Positions 24,001-26,485 of a stretch of DNA of 26,678 nucleotides are shown one piece after another. The stretch is from NCBI GenBank assembly GCA_003573635.1, contig QUTJ01031835.1:1-26678 (forward strand), read 5' to 3'. Each line of letters begins with the position of its first letter. The stretch's first letter is position 1. The stretch comes from Goniomonas avonlea (taxonomy: Eukaryota; Cryptophyceae; Goniomonadida; Goniomonadaceae). The notes under the pieces were generated by a model. The model was not told where the DNA came from. It did no database searches and saw only the letters and a program-made list of their open reading frames with translations. The position numbers and the translations under genes were made by a program.

Positions 24001-26485
24001 CGGCGGCAACCTCGTCAACACTGACAGCAGCACTGTCGTGACGGTGTCTGCGAGCGGCGGCGTGGGGTCCCTGTCCGGAACAACCCAGCGCTCGGCTTCC
24101 AGCGGCGTGGTGACCTACGTTGGGCTCGCGTACGACAAGGCGGAGACTGTGACCCTGACGTACTCCAAGACCGGCCTCGTCTCTGCGACCCAGGGCCTCG
24201 TGGTGGTCGCAGGTCCTGCCACTCAGCTCGGTGTCCTGATCCCCGCTGCTGGCGCTGGTGCTGGGTTGGCGTTCACGACCCAGCCTCGCGTCGCCGTCCA
24301 AGACGCCGGCGGGAACACCGTCACCTCTGACAGCAGCTCCGTGATCACGGTTGCTGCCAGCGGGGGCGCGGGCACCATGTCCGGCACCACGCAGGCGACG
24401 GTGGTGTCTGGGGCAGCGACCTTCTCTGGGCTCTCCCACAACAAGGCAGAGTCCATCACGCTGACCTTCACCAAGTCCGGCCTGACGTCTACGACGCAGT
24501 CCCTCACAGTTGGCCCCGGCACGGCCACAAAGCTCGTGGTGTCTCAGACCTCTGGGGGAGCCAGAGGCGGCGAGGTCTGGTCCACTCAGCCAAAGATCGC
24601 CGTCAGCGACGCGTTCGGCAATGTGCGCACGGGTGACGTCACAACCATAGTGACGACCGCAGTCTCTGTGGGTACGGGCACGCTGTCAGGCACCACGCTG
24701 GCCACAGCCGTGGCGGGGATCGCGTCCTTCGCGTCTCTGAAGTACGACAAGGCTGAGACCATCACGCTGGTCTACACCAAGTCTGGGCTGACCTCGGCCA
24801 CAGAGACCCTGGTCGTGTCCGTCGGCGGCAAGGTGAAGCTGGGTGTGACGACCAACGCCACAGGGGCAACTGGTGGCCTTGTCTGGACCTCGCAGCCTGT
24901 GATCGCGCTGCAGGACGCTGGTGGAAACACCGTCATTTCTGACTCTGTGAGCATCATCACGCTCAGTGTTAGCGGCGGCACCGGGGTCCTCTCCGGGACC
25001 ACAAAGTACACGGCCGACAACGGCCTGGCGGCCTTCTCGGGCCTGTCGTACACCAAGGCAGAGACCATCGTCCTCAACTTCACCAGCTCTGACGTGGCCG
25101 GGGTCAACCAGACCCTGGTTGTGGCGGTCGGTCCAGCCGCCAAGCTGTTCCTCACCACGCCGGCCTCCAGCGTGACCACGGGCGTCGCCTTCGGGATCCA
25201 GCCGGTTGTCGCGATTCACGATGCGGGTGGCAACCTGGTGAGCACGGACGGGTCTACAGTCGTGACCGTCGCTGCCTCGGGCGGCACCGGGACGCTGTCC
25301 GGCACCACGGTTGCCACTGCGGCGTCAGGCGTCGCGACGTTTTTCGGCCTGACGTACAGCAAGGCTGAGGCGTTCACGCTGACGTACTCGAAAACGGGGT
25401 TGACGTCTGTCACCCAGACGCTCGATGTCGGGCTCACACTGAGCGTCAACGTCACGGCCTCGGGCGCCACCGGGGGGGTGGCATTCACGACCCAGCCCGT
25501 CGTGCACATTCTCTCGTCCTCGGGGTCCGTCGTGACAGGCGACAGCAATACGGTTGTCACTGTCAGCGCCAGTGGTGGGTCTGGCACGCTGTCAGGCACC
25601 ACGCAGGCCACGGTGGCGGCGGGTGTGGCCTCGTACACAGGGCTCAAGTACGACAAAGCGACCACCGGCCTCATGCTCACCTTCGCGTCTCCGGGGTTGA
25701 CGTCTGCCACGCAGTCGCTCAACGTGAGTGTCGGCGTTGCTGCCCAGCTCATCGTCTCCAGAGCACCCGCAGGTGCTCTCGGGGGTCAAGTGTGGACCAC
25801 GCAGCCTGTCGTGACAGTGCAAGACGCCGGCGGCAACACCGTGGTCGCGGACAACAGCACGTTGATCACCGTGTCCGGCAGCCTCAACTCCTCCCCTGTC
25901 GCGCTCTCTGGCACCACTCGAGCGACCTCCACCCTCGGCATGGCAGAGTTCGCGGGCCTGTCATACACGACCGCCGGCGTGCTTGTGCTGACCTTCTCCA
26001 CCTCCACATCCGGCGTGTCCTCCACCTCGTACTCCCTCACCATCTCCGCCGGCCCGGCCGTGTCGCTCGCCATCACAACCCTCGCCGCCGCCGCCACCTC
26101 GGCGTCTGTATGGACCGTGCAGCCTGTGGTAGCACTCAAGGATATCGGGGGCAACGTCGCAGTCAACCACTCCACGACAGTCGTCACTCTCGCCCTCACG
26201 GGCGGCGGGACCGGGGTGCTCTCGGGCAACACCAAGGTCACTACAGTTGCCGGCGTCGCCACCTTTGCCGGTCTGAGCTACAACAAGCCGGAGACCATCA
26301 CGCTCAACTTCACCGCGACAAACCTCACGGGTGCTGTGCAGCTCTTGGCGATACAACAAACGACGACAACGCCAGTCCCGACCACGACCACCATGGCCCC
26401 AACCACCACGGCGCCTGTGCCTCAGAGTGGCAACGTGTTCGTGGGCGCGACCCTTGTGCTTGCTGGGGTCGACTCCACCTCGTGA
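2..26485 (+). CDS. Giant tandem Ig-like (Big_1/invasin-like) repeat surface protein, 5'-partial
   Basis: A single frame is open from the left edge to a TGA, 8,827 codons with no stop or frameshift. The first visible codons already belong to a repeat unit (A-L-T-V-A-V-G-A-A-A-K-L), so the start lies upstream. The TTG at 44 is just the Leu of a K-L pair. The protein is 86 beta-sandwich units of about 102 residues, then a Thr/Pro linker and a 20-residue stub. Each unit's Q-P-x-V-x-V-Q-D-A-G-G-N core, followed by G-x-L-S-G and G-V-A-T-F, resembles bacterial Ig-like Big_1 (invasin/intimin) repeats. The family role is extended adhesive or structural stalks on the cell surface; applying that here is inference. 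Composition is rich in Thr, Ser, Ala, Gly and Val, with only about eight Cys. No signal peptide, membrane segment or sorting motif is visible. The stop may lie in an intron, because a GTGAGG donor overlaps it. The coding call is near certain; the function is moderate. Confidence 0.95.
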   Translation, partial: ATHALTVAVGAAAKLSLTRAAAGATGGVAWTTQPQVTVQDAGGNTMTTDVTTVVTVTASGGSGAISGTAQATAQSGIATLVALSYNKAETVVLTYSKTGLTSATQSLTVVVGPAAKLGVSVATAGAVPKAVFSTQPSLLVQDAGGNTVTTDSTTIVTVSSSGTGTLSGTLTATAVAGVATFTNLQTDKAETITLTFAKTGLTSATQSGLVVAVGSAVKLGVSVTAAAATGGLAFGTQPVLAVQDVGGNTVTTDSSTTVSVWVSAGTGTLSGTTAATAASGLASFSGLVYDKAETMTMTFSKSGLTSATQSLTLTVGAAAKLWVSVNAASATGGTAFTTQPKVLIQDAGGNTVSTDSSTIVTATAPGASGTLSGTTQASAVSGVATFSGLTHSKAETITLTFAKTGLTSATQSLVVWAGTATKLGIVVSAATGTGGSAFATQPQVAVQDAGGNTVTTDSTTVVTVARASGTGTLSGTTQASVSLGIATFAGLTYSKVETTSFTFSSGSLTSATQSSIVVALGAAAKLSVATAASGAAGGTAFTTQPGIEIQDAGGNKVTTDSSTILTVAASGTGTLSGTTTATATAGLATFAGLTYDKAETVLLTFSKTGLTLVTASLVVSAGTATKLALTTAAAGLRGGTTWTTQPVVAVQDVAGNTVTTDSSTVVTLTEDGAGSITGTTQVTAVSGVVTFTGLSFDKVETIGTLTYHKTGLTSATQTAVVVSLGTASKLTVTTAAATATGGTAFTTQPVLEVQDPGNNKVTTDSTTVVTVAATAGMTGTLTGTTQVTASSGVATFSGLTLSKVEGPVTLTYSAASLTSATGTITVTLGSANKLTVTTAATGAAIGTAFETQPVVEVQDAGGNKRSSDTTSVAVAVSGGTGALSGTATVAASAGVVTYSGLSYSKAESGLTLSFTATGLTTATQSLTVTALTGQAFKIGQVTAASGGTGGVAFTQQPVVEIQDRAGTRVTSDSSIVTVALVAGVSGTLSGTLTATASSGLATFASVAHSKAETISLYFTASLLKPYTMSSIVVAVGPATKLGVATPAAGATGGTAFTTQPAVEIQDAGGNRVTGDTSTVTVAASGSTLSGTTQIAATAGLATFSGLSCSTMSSGVTLTFSKSGLTSATQAGLVVAVGTASKLAVTQSAASATGGLAFATQPWAAVQDAGGNTVTTDSTTVVTLAKSGGTGTLSGTTQATASAGVAKFSGVSYDKAETITLTFSKTGLTSASQASFVVAVGVASKLVVTTAASSATGGSAFGVQPKVTIQDAGGNTLTTDSATFVTVSATGGTGTLSGTTTAQAASGIASFAGLTHSTVETITLIYWKTGLTHASESLSVTIGVASQLVVKTAAAGATGGVAFTTQPAVWVRDAGGNTVTGDTSTVTAAVSGGSTTLSGTTQVAAVAGVATFTDLLYTQAATVTLTYSKTGLTSATQQLTVFVGPATKLAVTVPPASTAAGTAFGTQPQITVQDAGGNTVTSDSTTIVTVSSGGTGTLSGPLTATASGGVASFTGLIYSKAETVTLTFAKTGLTSASQSVAVALGTAAALAVDTAAAGATGGVAFTTQPKVTVKDAGGNTVTTDTTTLVTVTASGAGSLSGTTQIQAASGVCTFTNLKYDLAAAITLTFSKSGLTAVTMALTVAVGAASKLMIQTPAAGAAGGAAWTTQPKVSIQDAGGNTLTSDTTVVTVTVTGTGTLSGTNTATAVAGVASFAGLSYSKAEAVSVTFTKTGLSSAAQTLTVAVGTASKLVVTTAAAGALGGAAFTTQPVVAVQDVGGNTVTSDSFSIVTLAASGGTGTLSGTTVATAVLGVASFSGLWYNKVETVTLTYSRSGLTSATSSLAIALGAGAKLGVLTPAGSAVQTSVFGTQPAVGVQDAGGNTVTTDSGTIVTVSAGGSGSLSGTTTATASSGIATFTGLTYSKAETVTLTFSKTGLTSATQSLLVTLASGQAAKLASSVTAASATGGSVFGFQPKIAIQDAAGATVASDHTTVVTVSASGTGALMGTTVATAASGLATFAGLSYTSAEAITLTFTASMLTTVTQSLTVSVGTATKLAVTVTAAGALGGATWTTQPKVAIQDAGGNTVTSDTSTVTLAASGGTGTLSGTTTVAAVTGVATFAGLSYNLVETITLSFTKAGLTATSQTLDVTLGAATHLGLLTSAATATATTAFATQPVVLVRAIGGTTVSTDSTTIVTVAASGGTGTLSGTTQVTAVSGKVTFAGLSYDKAETITLTFSHSGLTAVTQSLTVAVGAASKLIIKTSAAAATGGTAFATQPALQVQDAGSNILTTDSTTIVTVAASGGSGALSGTLTATCASGVATFAGVAYSKAETVTLTYSKTGLTSATQALTVATGAVSKLAVTTAAAGAMPGTAFTTQPVVTVQDAGGNTVSSDSNTVVTVAASGAGTLSGRLTATAASGVATFTGLWYSTAETVTLTFSKTGLTSATQSLTVAVGAAAKLVLVTPMSGAVGGSAATTQPKVQVQDAGGNLLSADSSTIVTVAASGGTGTLATTLTATAVSGVATFSSLHYNKAETVTLTFSKSGMTSATQMLAVTVGAASKWTITTEAASAVLAVNFGTQPTVAVQDPGGNTVVTDSTTRVSLSASGGGTLSGTTQLAVSQGVASFTGLQYSTAATIVLTFASSGLTSATQSLKVTAATGTSSKLALLAYASSARGGSVIDVQPQVIVQDVAGTTMMSDTSIVTVAMSGGTGSLTGTTQATAVSGVAKFSSIVYSKAETITLTFTSSGLVSVSQSLVVSVGAATKLVVTTAAAGAVGGAAFTTQPVVAVQDAGGNAVTTDSSVVVTVSASGAGVLSGTLTAAAVGGVATFSDLKYSTALTIALTFAKTGLSSATQNSLAVAVGGASRLGTHTAAAGATGGTAFTTQPRVYIQDAGGNTVTGDTTTVVTVVASGGSGTLSGTTQATAASGVATFTGLSYSALGTITLTFSTTTGLVLLTQSLLVTLGSAKAVWVRTPAAGAAGGTAFTTQPVVTVVDNGGNTLTTDSSTVITVAASGGTGTLSGNTQATVGLGVATFSGLTYSKAETVTLTFSKSSLTSGTQTLAVVVGTATKLATLTTASGAKGGTIFTTQPVVTVQDVGGNVVPTSSTVVTVAGGTGTLSGSTQASTAAGVATFVGLAYSKNEVLTLAFTSAGLTQVTQSVTVALGSAAKLGIDTAAVGATGGVAFTTQPKITVQDAGGNTLTTDSTTSVTVAASGGKGALSGTTVASASAGLCTFSGLSYAVAETITLTFMKSDLAPVTQSLTVTVGAAAKLAVVTAAWSAAGGAVFAVQPVLAVQDAGGNTVTSDGGIVSVAASGVSGTLSGNAQATASQGLAPFSGLSFTTAGTVTLTYTRSGLTSATQTLTVTVGSAAKLGVATSAASAIPGLAFGTQPVTAVQDAGGNTVTSDSATVVTVAASGGGGTLSGTTQATAASGLAAFTGLSYNQVATLTLTFTASGLTSTTQTSFGVALGAAAKLGTNTAASLPTAGSPFGVQPKVSVQDAGGNTLTGDTTTIVTVSASGGTGTLSGSTVATAQSGVATFVGLAYDKPETITLTFSKLGITSLTQPLTVAVGSAAQLVIATPAAGATGGSAFSTQPRVTINDAGGNVVTTDTSEVTASADGSGALSGTTKVSAVAGVATFSGLQYSTALSVTLTFSRTGLTSTTQPLTVAAGPGTQLLVQTSAASAFGGLAFGAQPVIAVKDAGGNIAVSDSQAVVTVAATGGTGVLSGTTQASAAAGLVAFVGLRYDKAETISLAFTATGLTSVTQTGLTVAVGAAARLGVSTAAAGASGGTVFTTMPVIAVQDAGGNTVTSDSTTRATLAVTGGTGTLSGTTEVVASSGLCSFSGIHYNKAETITLVFSKQGLISASQTLIVAVGTKSKLVVVTAAAGATAGTPFATQARIAVQDPGGNWVTSDSTTVVTVSEDGAGALSGSTQATASQGVAAFSGISYDKVNSGVTFTYSSAGLTSATHTLDILLGAATKLAVTTSAGTSSATGGLALVPQPAVAVQDAGGNTVTTDGVSVVTVASSGAGTLSGTTTSTVASGVATFSGVAYSLAATITLTFSRTGLTSATQSVTVAVGVAARLSLKTLAGSAVVGSAFGVQPQVNVQDAGGNTLSGDGSTIVTLSVSGGTGTLTGTTQVSASAGVVSYAGVSYSVAETVTLTFSKSGLTSGSQSLKVSAATGDAYKLSTKVTASGAKGGSVFTTQPQIYVFDAADSPVTSDSTTIVTLSASGTGSLSGNTTATAVAGVATFAGLVYDKAETVTLTFSASLLTSTTQSVTVALGSASRLVITTAASGATGGTAMTTQPKVAVSDAGGNTLTTDSSTIVTVAASGGTGSLTGATTAIATSGVASFASLIYDKAETISLTFTKTGLTLTNQTLTVSVGAVAKLIQTTVAASAFGGAAFGIQPVIAVQDAGGNAVTSDSTTVITVAASGGSGVLSGSTQATAVAGVATFTGLAYTIAETITLTFSKTGTTSATQSLTVGMGAASKLTLTTAAAGALGGSVFSTQPRVTVQDAGGNTITTDTTTVVTVTSSGGSGALSGTTQATAAAGVAAFAGVVYSKAETVTLTYGKAGLASVTQPLSIAVGTAVKLGVATAAAGAAGGALFTTAPKVVVQDSGGNTVTSDSSSVVTLAASGGSGTLSGTTQATAIAGIAWFSALTYTKAEAITLTYSRTGLASATQALTVTVGTASQLGVSTAASSAVGGAVFGTQPVAMVQDAGGNVVTTDSTTVVTVAASGGSGTLSGTTQMQCTSGLAAFAGLVYTTAQTITLTFSKSGLRSGTQSLTVGLGPAAKLAVSTAASGATGGRAFSAQPVVLVQDVGGNTVTTSAAVVTAAASGGTVTLQGTKTATAESGVATFSNLYYDKPETVTLTFSGSSLTSTTQSLTVSLGPAAQLGSVTASASAFAGVAFQTQPIIAVQDAGKNTVTSDSASMITVTSAGTGSLSGVTTVQASVGVAAFTNIAYSKAETVTLTFSATGLTSVDQANVVVSLGPAAVLAVSQAAATAFGGTAFATQPKVEVRDAGGNLVTTDSTTVVSVQVTSGTGSLTGTTTATAAAGVATFAGLTYSKAETLTLTFSKSGLTSATQQLAVAVGTATKLGVSVAAADAIVSTSFGTQPRVAVQDAGGNTVTTDSTSSVTAAVSGGTGALAGATQAAAATGVAVFAGLWYNKAEDVTLTFSASGLTAATQSLRVTVAVGAASRLVVHTAAAGAVSAVAFTTQPKISVVDASGNTLTTDSSTVVTVAASGGTGALSGTTTSTAVAGVATFTNLAYSKKETVTLTFSKALLTSATMSLSVSLGAASKIVTVTAAATAVAATVFVTQPVLKLQDAGGNDVTTDSSTAVTVSASGTGTLSGTTHALALSGVVTFAGLSYTKTGTITLTFSKVGLTSETQSIFVAVGPATQIVVHTAPAGALGGTPFTTQPVVLIQDAGGNVVSTDSTSVVTAAASGSGTLSGTSQVMAVAGIVTFTNLQYSKAGTITLTFSRSALTSATQSLAVALGAATKLIVSTLAAGAMGGTLFTTQPIVAVQDAGGNVVTTDSSTVVTVSSSGTGTLSGTTQATAASGYATFAGLKYSKMESITLSFAKSALTTATQSLTVALGVVAKLSVATPAASAIPNVVFGTQPTVVVQDAGGNTVTSDSTTIVTVSSTGSGSLSGTTRATAASGLVTFAGLRYSAAETVTLTYAKTGLTSVTQSLTVAVGAATKLVLTNPAAGAVGGVAFTTQPKVSVQDAGGNALASDSTTVVTVLATGGTGALSGGTTAVAQLGVATFSNLVYSKVETITLTYSKVGLTSATQALAVAVGVASQLSLTTAAASAKSGSVFGTQPVVAVLDAGGNTVSTDFTTVVTVAATGGSGSLSGTTQASASAGVATFAGLVYSKTDTITLTFSKTGLTSASQSLTVVVGPAAKIVLTTAGVATGGLVFSTAPVVVIQDAGGNTVTTDSATKITVSASGGLGALNGTLIATAQAGQASFPGLSYNRAETVTLTFSASGLTAATQSLVVAVSAVSKLVLATAAANAAGGIVFAQQPKVLLQDAGGNTVTSDSSTIVTVSASGSTGSLSGTTLATAASGQATFAGLSFDKAGTLTLTYSKTGVMSASQSLSVVVGAAAKLGVLTAAAIAIPNSAFAVQPKVAVQDAGGNTVTTDSTSVVTVTASGSGTMTGTTQTTAVSGVATFAGLTHNMATTITLIYSRAGLTSATQSLTVAIGTSSKLVLSTAAAGAAGSIFFSTQPTVQVQDYGNNVVTTDSSTIVTVAASGGAGTLSGPPQVTAAQGIATFSALSYDKAETITLTYTSGSLTSATQSLVVSPGPAAKLAATVVASGAVGGTPFTTQPKLAVQDAGGNTVPTDSTTIVTVSASGGTGTLAGTITATASSGIVTFVGLSYNKAETVTLTFSKGGLQSASQSLVVAVGPAAKLGVATEAASAVAGQAFGIQPKVSVQDAGGNTVSTDSTSVISVAASGGSGSLSGTTQATAASGVASFSSLAYSTVQSEITLTYSSTGFTSATQGLAVTAASGTASKLAVSTAAANAKGGTAFGTQPAIAIQDAAGSVMTSDTTTVVTVAASGGTGTFTGTTQASASAGVATFTGLTYSKAETITLTFTKSLLAPTSQTLAVGVGAAAKLSVHTAATGATGGLAFSTQPRLAILDAGGNTVTTDGTTSVTVAASGGTGTLSGSTQATASSGIATFVGVTYNKAETITLTFTKTGLTSTAQLLTVAVGVVAKIGMDIPAASATGGSAFGTQPKLVLQDAGGNKVTTDSSTIVTVAASGGTGTLSGSSTKTAVSGEVTFSGLRYDKVETITLTFTKSGLVSASQSLVVALGPVAKVAISTAAAGATGGMPFTTQPAIAVQDAGGNTVVTDSTTMVTAAASKNGAALPLSGTTQAAVRSGIATFSGLSYTTVDTLTLTYSAASATSTTQSLTVALGPAAKLAVDRAAAGATGGTIFTTQPAINIQDAGGNTVTTDSSSVVTASQSGGTGTLSGTLTATAATGVCTFASLSYTKAEAFTLLFSKSGLTSTSQSLTVTVGAVAALSVFRLAADANGGTAFAVQPVVAVKDAGGNTVTADSTTIVTCSAGGGSGTLSGTTQATSSLGLATFSGLTYSKAETVTLTFSKTGLTAATQTLTVAVGSATSLGVQTAASGATGGSIWAAQPAIAVRDPGGNTVVADSTSIVLVTASGGTGTLSGTKQATASSGVATYAGLHYDKAETITLTFSRSGLTSATQSLSVSVGSAAKLGIQTAAGSAVVATQFVTQPVIAVQDAGGNTVSTDSQTVVFVAAAGSGALSGTAQKTAASGLAAFSGLAHSKAETITLTYSSAGLQAVTQSLKVTAASGEASKLAVTTAAASATGGVAFGTQPVITVQDAVGSTMTSDSSTTVTVSASGGTGTLTGTTHATASSGVASFSGLTYTTAETVTLTYSKELLTSATQSLSVTVGPAAKLGVHTAADGAKGGSAFGTQPVAAVQDAGGNTVTTDSTTTITLSASGAGTLVGTTQVRVQSGLASFSGLVYDKAGTITLTFTKAGLVAVTQSLTVTVGPVAKLVMSQNAAGATGGSAFGTQPAVALQDAGGNLATTDSTTLITVAASGGVGTLSGTTQASASAGVATFVGLIYSKAESITLTFSKTGLSSTSQTLTITVGTATKLAVQTGAAGATGGSVFATQPRVSVQDAGGNIVTTDSTTVVTAAAAGTGTLSGTTYASASAGIASFVGLSYTKAETITLTYSHTTLTATTQAVSVAVGAVAKLGVFTPWSTATGGVALTSGPVINLMDAGGNTVTTDSTTSVTVTATGGTGTLSGTTQATASAGFASFSGLSYDKAGTVTLTFTKSGLASASQVLTVSVGAAFTVDLVTSASSATGGTPFATQPVVAIQDAGGNTVTSDNSTVVTVSVSEASAPITGTLSGNLTAVALLGRATFVGLTYTIAETIKLTFKSSTLKDKLAVQTLVVGIGAPFKLAVTTAASGGTGAVAFTTQPVVAVQDAGGNLVNTDSSTVVTVSASGGVGSLSGTTQRSASSGVVTYVGLAYDKAETVTLTYSKTGLVSATQGLVVVAGPATQLGVLIPAAGAGAGLAFTTQPRVAVQDAGGNTVTSDSSSVITVAASGGAGTMSGTTQATVVSGAATFSGLSHNKAESITLTFTKSGLTSTTQSLTVGPGTATKLVVSQTSGGARGGEVWSTQPKIAVSDAFGNVRTGDVTTIVTTAVSVGTGTLSGTTLATAVAGIASFASLKYDKAETITLVYTKSGLTSATETLVVSVGGKVKLGVTTNATGATGGLVWTSQPVIALQDAGGNTVISDSVSIITLSVSGGTGVLSGTTKYTADNGLAAFSGLSYTKAETIVLNFTSSDVAGVNQTLVVAVGPAAKLFLTTPASSVTTGVAFGIQPVVAIHDAGGNLVSTDGSTVVTVAASGGTGTLSGTTVATAASGVATFFGLTYSKAEAFTLTYSKTGLTSVTQTLDVGLTLSVNVTASGATGGVAFTTQPVVHILSSSGSVVTGDSNTVVTVSASGGSGTLSGTTQATVAAGVASYTGLKYDKATTGLMLTFASPGLTSATQSLNVSVGVAAQLIVSRAPAGALGGQVWTTQPVVTVQDAGGNTVVADNSTLITVSGSLNSSPVALSGTTRATSTLGMAEFAGLSYTTAGVLVLTFSTSTSGVSSTSYSLTISAGPAVSLAITTLAAAATSASVWTVQPVVALKDIGGNVAVNHSTTVVTLALTGGGTGVLSGNTKVTTVAGVATFAGLSYNKPETITLNFTATNLTGAVQLLAIQQTTTTPVPTTTTMAPTTTAPVPQSGNVFVGATLVLAGVDSTS
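41..2497 (+). repeat. Block A: units 1-8
   Basis: Unit starts: 41, 347, 653, 959, 1265, 1574, 1877, 2186. Unit 1 has a Trp in place of the usual Phe before T-T-Q-P, as does unit 7. Unit 2 has an X-like A-V-P-K-A-V-F start that lacks the T-G-G motif, so it may mark an earlier higher-order boundary. Units 7 and 8 carry one extra residue in the K-A-E-T-I-T-L-T strand. Unit 7 has E-D-G-A-G in the central loop, a variant seen again in unit 39. Unit 8 has an extended central loop (A-T-A-G-M-T-G-T-L). Confidence 0.9.
2498..5551 (+). repeat. Block B: units 9-18, opening with an X-Y pair
   Basis: Unit starts: 2498, 2810, 3119, 3422, 3731, 4037, 4340, 4643, 4946, 5246. Unit 9 (X type) ends in the altered linker A-L-T-G-Q-A-F instead of A-V-G-x-A-x. 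Unit 10 (Y type) has Q-D-R-A-G-T-R-V-T-S-D in place of Q-D-A-G-G-N, and S-L-L in place of T-G-L. Unit 11 has a shortened central loop and a Cys (L-S-C-S-T). Unit 16 starts A-L rather than K-L and carries a Cys in G-V-C-T-F. Units 11, 14 and 17 have a one-residue shorter D-T-S-T-V/D-T-T-V-V strand. Confidence 0.9.
5552..7687 (+). repeat. Block C: units 19-25, opening with an X-Y pair
   Basis: Unit starts: 5552, 5861, 6164, 6467, 6773, 7079, 7382. Unit 19 (X) starts A-V-Q-T-S-V-F-G-T-Q-P and ends T-L-A-S-G-Q-A-A. Unit 20 (Y) has Q-D-A-A-G-A-T-V-A-S-D and S-M-L-T-T. Unit 22 is the most divergent in the core: V-R-A-I-G-G-T-T replaces V-Q-D-A-G-G-N, and it begins H-L. Unit 23 has a Cys (T-A-T-C-A-S-G). 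Unit 25 has lost the G-T-L-S-G turn (G-T-L-A-T-T). Confidence 0.9.
7688..10126 (+). repeat. Block D: units 26-33, opening with an X-Y pair
   Basis: Unit starts: 7688, 7997, 8300, 8606, 8915, 9221, 9518, 9824. Unit 26 (X) begins K-W, has A-V-L-A-V-N-F-G-T-Q-P, and ends T-A-A-T-G-T-S-S. Unit 27 (Y) has Q-D-V-A-G-T-T-M-M-S-D. Unit 30 begins A-V in place of K-L, after G-S-A-K. Unit 31 is short (297 nt), with a trimmed V-P-T-S-S-T-V-V strand and loop. Unit 32 carries a Cys in G-L-C-T-F. Confidence 0.9.
10127..12271 (+). repeat. Block E: units 34-40, X-like opening without a clear Y
   Basis: Unit starts: 10127, 10436, 10742, 11042, 11351, 11657, 11963. Unit 34 has the X-like start A-I-P-G-L-A-F-G-T-Q-P but an ordinary end. 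Unit 35 starts oddly (S-L-P-T-A-G-S-P-F) but keeps D-A-G-G-N, so this pair may be an eroded or converted X-Y. Unit 38 has T-M-P for T-Q-P and a Cys in G-L-C-S-F. Unit 39 is the only unit lacking the T-Q-P proline (T-Q-A); it has E-D-G-A-G and an extra residue in the following strand (V-N-S-G-V-T-F). Unit 40 has a two-residue longer N-terminal loop. Confidence 0.88.
12272..15331 (+). repeat. Block F: units 41-50, opening with an X-Y pair
   Basis: Unit starts: 12272, 12584, 12887, 13193, 13499, 13805, 14111, 14417, 14720, 15026. Unit 41 (X) has A-V-V-G-S-A-F-G-V-Q-P and ends S-A-A-T-G-D-A-Y. Unit 42 (Y) has F-D-A-A-D-S-P-V-T-S-D, S-L-L, and an N-T-T glycosylation sequon. Unit 43 has N-Q-T. Unit 46 has T-A-P for T-Q-P. 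Unit 47 has a Cys (Q-M-Q-C-T). Unit 48 lacks the second Asp (T-T-S-A-A-V-V) and the usual S-G turn (L-Q-G-T-K). Unit 50 begins V-L. Confidence 0.9.
15332..19297 (+). repeat. Block G: units 51-63, opening with a modified X-Y pair
   Basis: Unit starts: 15332, 15644, 15950, 16253, 16556, 16859, 17162, 17468, 17774, 18077, 18383, 18686, 18992. Unit 51 has A-I-V-S-T-S-F-G-T-Q-P and a two-residue longer closing strand (R-V-T-V-A-V-G). Unit 52 has V-D-A-S-G-N-T-L and A-L-L, a weak Y signature. Units 56 and 61 again have X-like A-I-P-N starts but no Y partner. Unit 59 has T-A-P for T-Q-P and an N-G-T sequon. Unit 62 has the variant core Q-D-Y-G-N-N. Confidence 0.9.
19298..21760 (+). repeat. Block H: units 64-71, opening with an X-Y pair
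   Basis: Unit starts: 19298, 19613, 19919, 20225, 20531, 20843, 21149, 21455. Unit 64 (X, 315 nt) has A-V-A-G-Q-A-F-G-I-Q-P, an extra residue in the Q-S-E-I-T-L-T strand, and ends T-A-A-S-G-T-A-S. Unit 65 (Y) has Q-D-A-A-G-S-V-M-T-S-D and S-L-L-A-P. Unit 68 has a longer central loop (S-K-N-G-A-A-L-P-L-S-G). Unit 69 has a Cys in G-V-C-T-F, and unit 70 one in V-T-C-S-A. Units 70 and 71 begin A-L and S-L. Confidence 0.9.
21761..25141 (+). repeat. Block I: units 72-82, opening with an X-Y pair
   Basis: Unit starts: 21761, 22070, 22376, 22679, 22985, 23288, 23594, 23918, 24224, 24530, 24836. Unit 72 (X) has A-V-V-A-T-Q-F-V-T-Q-P and ends T-A-A-S-G-E-A-S. Unit 73 (Y) has Q-D-A-V-G-S-T-M-T-S-D and E-L-L. 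Unit 77 has S-G-P for T-Q-P. Unit 78 is the longest unit (324 nt), with insertions in the central loop (S-E-A-S-A-P-I-T-G-T-L) and before the last strand (T-L-K-D-K-L-A-V), and two N-glycosylation sequons. Unit 82 has three sequons (N-A-T, N-F-T, N-Q-T). Confidence 0.9.
25142..26359 (+). repeat. Block J: units 83-86, C-terminal end of the array
   Basis: Unit starts: 25142, 25436, 25745, 26063. Unit 83 (294 nt, the shortest) has an X-like start (V-T-T-G-V-A-F-G-I-Q-P) and ends abruptly at L-D-V-G. Unit 84 has L-S-S-S-G-S-V-V-T-G-D instead of Q-D-A-G-G-N and looks like a Y unit. Unit 85 has a longer central loop (S-L-N-S-S-P-V-A-L-S-G). Unit 86 has V-N-H-S-T-T in place of the second Asp motif, and its last strand runs into the Thr/Pro linker. 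Units 84-86 hold seven N-x-S/T sequons. Confidence 0.9.
26360..26422 (+). other. Thr/Pro-rich mucin-like linker in the CDS
   Basis: Twenty-one codons after the last Ig-like unit encode almost only Thr and Pro with a few Ala, Val and one Met: T-T-T-T-P-V-P, T-T-T-T-M-A-P, T-T-T-A-P-V-P, three loosely repeated heptads. Such segments are typical O-glycosylated spacers between extracellular domains in eukaryotic proteins. This supports a secreted or surface protein and suggests that another domain follows. Confidence 0.8.
26423..26482 (+). other. C-terminal stub, possible start of another extracellular domain
   Basis: The last 20 residues begin Q-S-G-N-V-F-V and contain V-G-A-T-L-V-L-A-G-V-D. 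The alternating hydrophobic pattern ending in L-x-L-x-G-V resembles, from memory, the first strand of a small domain common in algal and protist surface proteins. That domain usually continues with an acidic or Phe-containing helix, and here the frame stops instead. A domain cut at its first strand suggests either a 3' truncation or an exon boundary. It is too short for a firm family call. Confidence 0.4.
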
